64,000 nt of DNA. Source: Halomonas gemina. Its GTDB lineage: Bacteria > Pseudomonadota > Gammaproteobacteria > Pseudomonadales > Halomonadaceae. The notes under the pieces are model-generated. The model was not told the DNA's origin. It ran no database searches and was given only the letters and a program-made list of their open reading frames with translations. Made by a program: the position numbers and the translations under genes. The stretch lies in the NCBI RefSeq assembly GCF_023554995.1, contig NZ_JAMJPK010000001.1, forward strand, positions 372,001-436,000. Direction: 5' to 3'. This document shows positions 58,153-64,000 of the stretch, one piece after another. Numbering within the stretch: position 1 is the stretch's first letter; every line of letters begins with the position of its first letter.

Positions 58153-59001
58153 ATGCGCCACTGCCTGCCGTCTGCCGGCACACTGATCGTTGTCACCCTG
58201 CTGTTGAGCGGCTGCACCCTGCTGCCCGACCGCGAGCCCCCGCCGCCGCCCGTTACCAGCGCAGAGTTCCAGGCGCGTATCGAGCGGCTGGAAGGCGCGG
58301 TCACCGCCAGCTGCGTGAGCGGCCAGCAGGCCCGGCTCGACCAGCAGCTGCACCGTCAGCAGGCGCTGTCGGCAGACGTGCGTGAGGTCGGCAGCCTGTT
58401 GCGGCAACTGCAGGGCCAGGTGGCGCAACTCGACCGCGATGACGACGCACCCGAGGTAACCCGCGAATGTAGCGACAGCCAGACGCGCCTGGACAACAAG
58501 GAGATCCTGGGGCGCAGCGAATGGATCGGTCTGCCGGGTGTCGGCACCTACCTCAAGGCGCGCATCGATTCCGGTGCCACCACCTCGTCGCTGTCGGCCA
58601 CCGAGATCACCCGCTTCGAGCGCGACGGCGAGAACTGGGTACGCTTCAAGCTGGGCCTCAACGAGGCCGATAGCGTGGTCGCCGACGTTCGCGACGAGTG
58701 GATCGAGGCGCCGGTGGAGCGCCGGGTGCGCATCATCCAGGCCTCCGGCGAGGATTCGCGCCCGGTGATCAGCCTGCTGATGACCCTGGGTCCACTGCGC
58801 GAGACGGTGCAGTTCACCCTCAATGACCGCACCCACCTGGACCACCCGGTCCTGCTGGGCCGCCGTTTCCTGATGGACATCGCCGTCATCGACGTCGCCG
58901 AGCAGTACCTCCATGAGCGCCCCGAGTACCCGGGCGGGCGTCCGGCAGAGGAAGCCGCCGCCGACGAGGCCGCTGATCGCGATGAAGAAGCGGACGAGTG
59001 A
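58153..59001 (+). CDS. Retropepsin-like (RimB / ATP-dependent zinc protease family) lipoprotein
   Basis: 282 residues. A lipoprotein signal ends at LLLSGC, then a coiled coil (about 35-105), then a C-terminal domain of the PF05618 type (called ATP-dependent zinc protease in databases, in fact retropepsin-like). The aspartic-protease-like motif is ARIDSGATTSSLSA, and the family end is VLLGRRFLMDIAVIDV. The tail is very acidic. ATG 58153 is chosen because it starts the lipoprotein signal; a longer frame from 58042 begins just after dif and lacks a signal sequence. First gene of a set with a 7TM protein and an ATP-grasp ligase. Confidence 0.85.
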   Translation: MRHCLPSAGTLIVVTLLLSGCTLLPDREPPPPPVTSAEFQARIERLEGAVTASCVSGQQARLDQQLHRQQALSADVREVGSLLRQLQGQVAQLDRDDDAPEVTRECSDSQTRLDNKEILGRSEWIGLPGVGTYLKARIDSGATTSSLSATEITRFERDGENWVRFKLGLNEADSVVADVRDEWIEAPVERRVRIIQASGEDSRPVISLLMTLGPLRETVQFTLNDRTHLDHPVLLGRRFLMDIAVIDVAEQYLHERPEYPGGRPAEEAAADEAADRDEEADE

Positions 59002-59044
59002 CGCTCGTCACGCCGCCTGACCCAAGCTCCCTCAAGGAAGATCC

Positions 59045-60550
59045 ATGTCACGACTGCCCTTCTACCTGATCGTCGCCTTCCTGCTGGTGGCCGGTGTTGC
59101 CCTGAGCATCCACCGCCACGTGCAGTTCGAGGTCCCCTGGACACCGGGCGAGCAGCGCCAGGTCTGGGAAATCGAGGCCCAGGTCAACTTCACCGCCGAC
59201 GGCGGGCCGGCCAAGGTCAACATGGCGCTGCCCTCGAGCCAGCAGGGGTATCGCATCCTCACCGAACACACCGCCTCGCCCGGCTACGGTCTGGCCTTCC
59301 TCGAGGAGAACGGCGGCCGACGCGCCGAATGGTCCACGCGCGAGGCCACCGGCGACCAGCAGCTCTATTACAGCGTCCAGGCACTGGTGGCCCCGGAGTC
59401 GAAGAACCCGGCGATCGAGTCCCCTCCCCTGCGGCGTGACATCGTCTGGGAAACGCCCTACGACACCGCGGCCAGCCAGGTGATCGAGCGGGCCTGGGCA
59501 CGCAGCGCCGACCCCTTCACCTTCGCCCGCGAGCTGATCACCGACTTCACCGAGGAGCGCCAGGGCGAGAATGCCCGCCTGCTGCTGACCCAGTTCGATC
59601 GCACGCCGCTGCTGGTGCGACTGCTCAACCAGGCCGGCGTGCCGGCCCGAGAGGTCAGTGGCCTGCTGCTCGAGCACGGCCGCCGACGGCAGAGCCTGAC
59701 CTCCTGGATCCAGGTCTTCGACGACCAGGAGTGGGCGCTGTTTGACCCCCGCACCGGGACCCGCGGCCGGCCGGACAATCTGCTCCTCTGGGAGTCCGCC
59801 GGGCAGGCGGTGCTCGAGGTCCAGGGCGGCAGCGACTCGCGGGTCGGCTTCTCGATGCTCTCCCGTAACCAGCCGGCGGCGGCGGCGGTGCGCAGCCAGC
59901 TGGCCGATGACACCCTGCTCAACTTCTCGATCCACAGCCTGCCCCTGGAGGATCAGGCGCTGTTCCAGACCATCCTGCTGATCCCCATCGGCGCACTGAT
60001 GGTGGTGATCCTTCGGGTGCTGGTGGGCATCAAGACCTCGGGCACCTTCATGCCCGTGCTGATAGCGCTGGCCTTCATCCAGACCACTCTTGTCACCGGA
60101 CTGGTCGGCTTCCTGCTGGTGGTGGCCGTCGGGCTGGTGATCCGCAACTACCTCTCCTACCTGAACCTGCTGCTGGTGGCGCGAGTGACGGCGGTGATCA
60201 TCACGGTCATCGCCATCATCTCGGTGTTCTCGGTGCTCTCCTACCGCTTCGGGCTCAATGCCGGCCTGACCATCACCTTCTTCCCGATGATCATCCTCTC
60301 CTGGACCATCGAGCGGATGTCCATCCTCTGGGAAGAGGAAGGCCCCAAGCAGGTGCTGATCCAGGGCGGCGGCAGCCTGGTCACCGCGGTACTGGCCTAC
60401 CTGGCGATGAACAACCCCTGGGTCCGCCATATCACCTTCAACTTCCTCGGCGTCCAGCTGATCCTGATGGCGCTGATCCTGCTGCTCGGCAACTACACCG
60501 GCTATCGCCTGCTCGAGCTGCGCCGCTTCAAGCCGGTCACGGAGGACTGA
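59045..60550 (+). CDS. Inactive transglutaminase fused to seven membrane helices
   Basis: 501 residues. An N-terminal membrane helix, a periplasmic region with a transglutaminase-like domain (about 150-265), and seven C-terminal helices (about 310-490) match the inactive transglutaminase/7TM architecture. The catalytic triad is lost: the region around LLVRLLNQAGVPARE has no cysteine upstream, and the usual HAW is TSW, while the aspartate in LFDPRTG is kept. The domain is thus probably a peptide-binding scaffold. It lies 43 bases after the protease-like gene and 4 bases before the ligase. Confidence 0.87.
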   Translation: MSRLPFYLIVAFLLVAGVALSIHRHVQFEVPWTPGEQRQVWEIEAQVNFTADGGPAKVNMALPSSQQGYRILTEHTASPGYGLAFLEENGGRRAEWSTREATGDQQLYYSVQALVAPESKNPAIESPPLRRDIVWETPYDTAASQVIERAWARSADPFTFARELITDFTEERQGENARLLLTQFDRTPLLVRLLNQAGVPAREVSGLLLEHGRRRQSLTSWIQVFDDQEWALFDPRTGTRGRPDNLLLWESAGQAVLEVQGGSDSRVGFSMLSRNQPAAAAVRSQLADDTLLNFSIHSLPLEDQALFQTILLIPIGALMVVILRVLVGIKTSGTFMPVLIALAFIQTTLVTGLVGFLLVVAVGLVIRNYLSYLNLLLVARVTAVIITVIAIISVFSVLSYRFGLNAGLTITFFPMIILSWTIERMSILWEEEGPKQVLIQGGGSLVTAVLAYLAMNNPWVRHITFNFLGVQLILMALILLLGNYTGYRLLELRRFKPVTED

Positions 60551-60554
60551 CCCC

Positions 60555-61517
60555 ATGTGGACGACCCCTGCCCGCCTGCATGCCAAGGGGATCATCGGCA
60601 TGAACCGGCGCAACATCCGCTACATCGGACGCTACAACAACCGCCGGCTCTATCCGCTGGTGGATGACAAGCTGCAGACCAAGCTGCTGGCCCAGGAGTA
60701 CGGCATCACCACCCCGGCGCTGATCGGCACCGTGACCACCCAGTTCGGCGTCAAGCACATCGGCGCCATGCTCACCGGCCACTACGGGTTCGTGATCAAG
60801 CCGGCCAAGGGCAGCGGTGGCAAGGGCATCCTGGTTATCGAGCGGATCGAGGGCGGGCGTTACATCAAGCCGAGCGGGGCCCAGCTGACCCTCGGCGACG
60901 TGGAGCGCCATGTCTCCAACATCCTCTCCGGGCTCTACTCCCTGGGGGGCTCGCCGGACGTGGCCCTGGTCGAGGCGCTGATCAACTTCGACGAGTCCTT
61001 CTCCGAGTACACCTACGAGGGGGTGCCGGACATCCGGGTGATCGTCTTCAAGGGCTATCCGGTGATGGCGATGATGCGCCTCTCCACCGCCGCCTCGGAC
61101 GGCAAGGCCAACCTGCACCAGGGGGCCGTGGGCGTGGGCATCGACATCGCCAGCGGCAGCGCGATCCGCGGGGTGCAGTTCGATCGCACGCGACACGACC
61201 ATCCCGACACCGGGCACGAGCTCGCCAGCCTGCACATCGGCGACTGGGGCACGCTGCTGCGGCTGGCCGCCGGTTGCTTCGAGATGACCGGCCTCGGCTA
61301 TCTCGGCACCGACATGGTGCTCGACCGCGACCACGGCCCCATGCTGCTCGAGCTCAATGCCCGCCCGGGGCTGGCGATCCAGATGGCCAACGGCGAGGGG
61401 CTGCGCCCCCGCCTCGACCTGATCGAACGCCAGCCCGAGGGGGTCGCCCCCGAGGAAAGGGTCGCCTTCGCCCAGCACCATTTCGCGCGCTCCAGCGAGC
61501 TGCGCGAGACGGCCTGA
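60555..61517 (+). CDS. ATP-grasp amidoligase (alpha-L-glutamate ligase-like, RimK-related)
   Basis: 320 residues. The ATP-grasp features are the lysine loop VIKPAKGSGGKGILVIE, the central DIRVIVFKGYPVMAMMRL followed by KANLHQGAVGVGID, and the metal site MLLELNARPGLAIQMAN. The family (alpha-L-glutamate ligase-like) is predicted to join amino acids into peptide bonds; substrate and product are not established for this locus. The gene starts 4 bases after the 7TM gene, so they are cotranscribed. Nearness to ectABC is suggestive of stress adaptation but is not proof. Confidence 0.88.
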   Translation: MWTTPARLHAKGIIGMNRRNIRYIGRYNNRRLYPLVDDKLQTKLLAQEYGITTPALIGTVTTQFGVKHIGAMLTGHYGFVIKPAKGSGGKGILVIERIEGGRYIKPSGAQLTLGDVERHVSNILSGLYSLGGSPDVALVEALINFDESFSEYTYEGVPDIRVIVFKGYPVMAMMRLSTAASDGKANLHQGAVGVGIDIASGSAIRGVQFDRTRHDHPDTGHELASLHIGDWGTLLRLAAGCFEMTGLGYLGTDMVLDRDHGPMLLELNARPGLAIQMANGEGLRPRLDLIERQPEGVAPEERVAFAQHHFARSSELRETA

Positions 61518-61590
61518 GGGCGGCCACGGCTGGCCCCTCGTCGGCCCGGCGCGTAGAATGGCGCTTCCTTCCAGCCATCCCCCGGGTGCC

Positions 61591-62064
61591 ATGACCGATT
61601 CCCGCGACATGATCCGCCAGGCCGAACGGCAGTGCCAGCAGCGCGGCGTGCGCTTCACGCCGATCCGCCGACGGGTGCTGGAGATGATCGCCGCCGCCCC
61701 CGGCAGCCTGAAGGCCTACGACCTGCTGGACCGCCTGGCGGCGGAGCACGCCGCGGCACGGCCACCTACCGTCTACCGCGCCCTGGAGTTTCTCATCGAC
61801 CAGGGGCTGGTGCATCGCATCGAGTCCCTCAATGCCTATGTGGCCTGCCCCTGCCCCGAGCATGCCCACGGCTTCCAGCTGCTGATCTGCCGCCGCTGTG
61901 GCCGGGTCGAGGAACTGCACCTGGACGAGATCAACGACCACCTGGCGCGACGCGCCAGGGAGCTGGGCTTCGAGGTCCAGCGCCAAACCATCGAGCTGCT
62001 GGGCCAGTGTGACGCCTGCCGGCAGGCAACCGAGCGCCCCGCCACCCCTGCGGAGTTTCCATGA
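61591..62064 (+). CDS. zur: Fur-family zinc uptake regulator Zur
   Basis: 157 residues. A winged-helix domain (RFTPIRRRVLEMIA, then RPPTVYRALEFLIDQGLVHRI) is followed by a metal-binding dimer domain with CRRCG and a final CDAC, the four structural zinc cysteines. The HGFQLLICRRCGRVEEL form and the Cys-rich N-part of this domain (CPCPEH) favour Zur over Fur. It represses zinc-uptake genes when zinc is plentiful. The start at 61591 has no strong ribosome site. The stop overlaps the hisI start as ATGA. Confidence 0.88.
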   Translation: MTDSRDMIRQAERQCQQRGVRFTPIRRRVLEMIAAAPGSLKAYDLLDRLAAEHAAARPPTVYRALEFLIDQGLVHRIESLNAYVACPCPEHAHGFQLLICRRCGRVEELHLDEINDHLARRARELGFEVQRQTIELLGQCDACRQATERPATPAEFP

Positions 62065-62501
62065 GCGATACCTTCAAGAGCCTCGAGCGGGCCTCACGCG
62101 ACAGCCGGTTTCCCCTGGCCGGGATTCTCGACGCCATCCGCTTCAACGCCGACGGCCTGATCCCGGCCATCGCCCAGCAGCACGACAGCGGCGAGGTGCT
62201 GATGATGGCGTGGATGAACCGCGAGGCCCTGGCGGAGACCCTGCGCACCGGCCGCGTCTGCTACTGGTCGCGCTCGCGCGGCAAGCTGTGGCGCAAGGGC
62301 GAGAGCTCCGGCCAGCAGCAGCACCTGAAGGGCGCGGCGCTGGACTGCGACGGCGACACCCTGCTGCTGCAGGTCGAGCAGACGGGGCCGGCCTGCCACA
62401 GCGGCAGGCGCAGTTGCTTCTACGTGGCGCTGGAGGACGACGAGGCGCGTATCGCCAGTGACCCCTTGATCGATCCCGACACCCTCTACGGCAAGGGCTG
62501 A
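62061..62501 (+). CDS. hisI: Phosphoribosyl-AMP cyclohydrolase
   Basis: 146 residues, the stand-alone form of the histidine pathway enzyme. Metal-site residues are present: Cys96 with the aspartates of LDCDGDT, and Cys112 and Cys119 in ACHSGRRSCF, so it should need zinc and magnesium like the normal enzyme. It overlaps the zur stop by 4 bases, so it is made together with a zinc regulator. Whether it is the only hisI of the genome or an extra copy cannot be told here; no other his genes are nearby. Confidence 0.92.
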   Translation: MSDTFKSLERASRDSRFPLAGILDAIRFNADGLIPAIAQQHDSGEVLMMAWMNREALAETLRTGRVCYWSRSRGKLWRKGESSGQQQHLKGAALDCDGDTLLLQVEQTGPACHSGRRSCFYVALEDDEARIASDPLIDPDTLYGKG

Positions 62502-62504
62502 GAC

Positions 62505-62858
62505 GTGTCCTGCCTGGCCGCCGGGATCCAACGCCTGCTGCGCTGGCTGGGCCGAGCCCTCGGCTGGCTGATGATCGCTGTGGTGAGGCTCTACCAGCTG
62601 ACGCTGAGCCCGCTGCTGGGCCCACGCTGCCGCTACTGGCCAAGTTGCTCGAGCTATACTCTGGAGGCACTGCGGGTGCACGGCCCGTTGAGGGGCGGGA
62701 TCATGGCGCTACGGCGAATTGCCCGCTGCCACCCAGGCTGCGAGGGGGGCATCGACCCGGTACCGGGCGGCCCCAGCGAGTGGCTCTGCCGGGAAGACCC
62801 GGAGCTGGACGAGCAGTTCCGCTGCCGGACGGACGACCGGCCATCCGGCGACCGCTGA
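62505..62858 (+). CDS. yidD: Membrane protein insertion efficiency factor YidD
   Basis: 117 residues including the conserved YidD core LYQLTLSPLLGPRCRYWPSC and RGGIMALRRIARCHPGC. The usual location of yidD is between rnpA and yidC near the origin; here it follows hisI near the terminus. The GTG start at 62505, 3 bases after hisI, gives an N-terminal extension of about 20 residues compared with typical proteins; an internal ATG before AVVRLYQ is another candidate. The stop abuts the stop of convergent sufE. Confidence 0.88.
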   Translation: MSCLAAGIQRLLRWLGRALGWLMIAVVRLYQLTLSPLLGPRCRYWPSCSSYTLEALRVHGPLRGGIMALRRIARCHPGCEGGIDPVPGGPSEWLCREDPELDEQFRCRTDDRPSGDR

Positions 62859-63287
62859 TCAGGCGGCCGCTTCCTCTTCGGCCACGCGGTAGATCCGCTC
62901 CAGCATGGCGTTGAGGCCGTTGCTGCGGGTCGGCGAGAGGTGCTTGTCGAGGCCCAGGTCACGCATGAAGTGGGGGCTGGTGGAGCGGATGTCCGCCGGA
63001 CGACGGTCGTTGTAGATACGCATCAGCACGGCGATCAGCCCGGAGACGATGGCGGCGTCGGAGACCGCATCGAAGTGCAGGGTCTCGCCCTCGCGGCGGT
63101 GGTGCATCCAGACATTGGACTGGCAGCCCTGGATCTTCAGCTCCTCGACCTTCCACTCATCGGGAAAGGCCGGCAGCTGCTTGCCCAGGTCAATGATGTA
63201 CTGGTAGCGATCCATCCAGTTGTCGAACATCTCGAACTCGTCGAGAAGCTCCTGCTGGGCCTGTTCGGCGGTGGTCTCGGCGCTCAT
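62859..63287 (-). CDS. sufE: SufE-family sulfur acceptor
   Basis: 142 residues. The sulfur-accepting cysteine is Cys55 in IQGCQSNVWM. SufE (or CsdE) takes persulfide from a cysteine desulfurase for Fe-S cluster assembly. No sufS or csdA lies in the window, so SufE and CsdE cannot be told apart. It is convergent with yidD and lies between yidD and the integrase gene. Confidence 0.9.
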   Translation of the reverse strand: MSAETTAEQAQQELLDEFEMFDNWMDRYQYIIDLGKQLPAFPDEWKVEELKIQGCQSNVWMHHRREGETLHFDAVSDAAIVSGLIAVLMRIYNDRRPADIRSTSPHFMRDLGLDKHLSPTRSNGLNAMLERIYRVAEEEAAA

Positions 63288-63314
63288 GGTCTCTCCTGGC
63301 GGTGGCTTTAGCCA

Positions 63315-64000
63315 TTATAACGGCTCACGGCCTTCATCTCGATCATCGTCATCGCCTGCCGGGCGCCCGACCCCCAGGCCGTGCCGCGCCTGCTGGCGAT
63401 GCCACGCTTCGTCCTCGGCATGCAGGTAGCGCGTCGTGGTGTCGAGGCGCGAATGGCGGGCCGTCGCGGCCAGGTAGCGCAGCTCCACCCCGGCCTGGGC
63501 CTGGTGGGTCAGGGCCGTATGGCGCAGCCAGTGCGGTGTCGCCTGGCGCAGGCGCAGCACCTCGCCCTGCGCCGTCTCGCCCGCCTCATGCTCGAGCGCA
63601 TCGGCCGCCTGCCGGAACCCCTCGCGGATCAGCCGGTAGAGGCGGTTGTCACCCAGCCCCCGCCGGCCGTCCAGGGCCCGCAGCAGGGGGGAGGCGTCAT
63701 CCGGCGAGGGTTCCGCCGCCAGGCCCAGCGCGAGGCGCCATTCGCCGAGCAGCGTCATCATGTCGGGCGGCACCGGGATGCGTGCCGCCTTGTCGCCCTT
63801 CCCCACCACGCTCCACCACCAGCGCCCCTCGCGGCGCTGGAAGTCGTTCATGCGCGCCGCGCTCATCTCGCCGATCCGCGGGGCCAGCAGGTAGGCGAAG
63901 CCGAACACCAGGCGGCGCCGGGCCAGCTCGTAGCGGTGACGGGGTGAGGCGCCCTCTTCCGCCGGCCGGTTCAGCCACTCCCAGAGCCAGTTCCATAGCG
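63315..64000 (-). CDS. Tyrosine recombinase/integrase, catalytic part (runs off the right edge)
   Basis: The last 228 residues of a phage-integrase-family recombinase; the start is beyond the window. The catalytic set is visible: arginine in LLAPRIGEM, lysine in GKGDKAARIPV, the HWLRH motif, ARHSRLDTTTRYLH with the nucleophilic tyrosine, and a trailing Asp/Arg-rich tail. It is not XerC or XerD by sequence, which usually read LGH here and are about 300 residues with a different core. No att repeats or other mobile genes are seen. It starts 27 bases upstream of sufE on the same strand. Confidence 0.85.
   Translation of the reverse strand, partial: LWNWLWEWLNRPAEEGASPRHRYELARRRLVFGFAYLLAPRIGEMSAARMNDFQRREGRWWWSVVGKGDKAARIPVPPDMMTLLGEWRLALGLAAEPSPDDASPLLRALDGRRGLGDNRLYRLIREGFRQAADALEHEAGETAQGEVLRLRQATPHWLRHTALTHQAQAGVELRYLAATARHSRLDTTTRYLHAEDEAWHRQQARHGLGVGRPAGDDDDRDEGREPL

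Overview
The window looks like chromosomal DNA of a high-GC, halophilic gammaproteobacterium of the Halomonas type. The main support is a complete ectoine operon (ectA, ectB, ectC) whose EctA reads very much like the Halomonas protein, together with a gammaproteobacterial gene set: ruvCAB next to tol-pal, tamAB, galU, ubiG and sodB. About 63 protein genes are supported, and they fill nearly all of the sequence. I see no rRNA, tRNA, CRISPR array or insertion sequence. A phage-type integrase runs off the right end and release factor 3 runs off the left end.

Layout, left to right. 0-10 kb: prfC end, TatD-type nuclease, ygfZ, a small HMA-like protein coupled to an OsmC protein, uvrB, nei, class I fumarase, cardiolipin synthase. 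10-18 kb: a HypT-like regulator, an NMN adenylyltransferase-Nudix fusion, a YihY membrane protein, an amino-acid dehydrogenase, acylphosphatase, and a leftward operon of hydroxyacid dehydrogenase, ribokinase-type kinase and nucleoside hydrolase. 18-28 kb: fmdB, aspS, yebC, ruvC, ruvA, ruvB, tolQ, tolR, tolA, tolB, pal, cpoB. 28-33 kb: yciK, mupP and ubiG, galU with an unusual UDP-glucose dehydrogenase homologue, sodB. 33-41 kb: a coiled-coil membrane protein, tamA, tamB, msrA. 41-52 kb, mostly leftward: a Crp/Fnr-type regulator, an orphan helical protein, and a long operon for peptide uptake and cleavage (substrate-binding protein, two permeases, two ATPases, LysR regulator, prolidase, YheT hydrolase). 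52-57 kb: carbonic anhydrase, glutathione reductase, ectABC. 57-64 kb: a DUF3833 lipoprotein, a gene-poor spacer holding a dif site, a three-gene set (retropepsin-like lipoprotein, inactive transglutaminase with 7 TM helices, ATP-grasp ligase), zur-hisI-yidD, sufE and the integrase.

The most informative non-coding element is the 28-bp dif site at 58003-58030. It places the window at the replication terminus. Copies of the FtsK-orienting octamer GGGNAGGG support this: by eye, 15 of 16 to the left lie on the + strand and all 4 to the right lie on the - strand, so they converge on dif.

The best candidate for a poorly described system is the three-gene amidoligase/transglutaminase/protease set just right of dif and about 1.2 kb from ectC. 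Other points of note are a UDP-glucose dehydrogenase homologue without its catalytic cysteine, an orphan ferritin-like helical protein, and a recently expanded repeat array in tolA.
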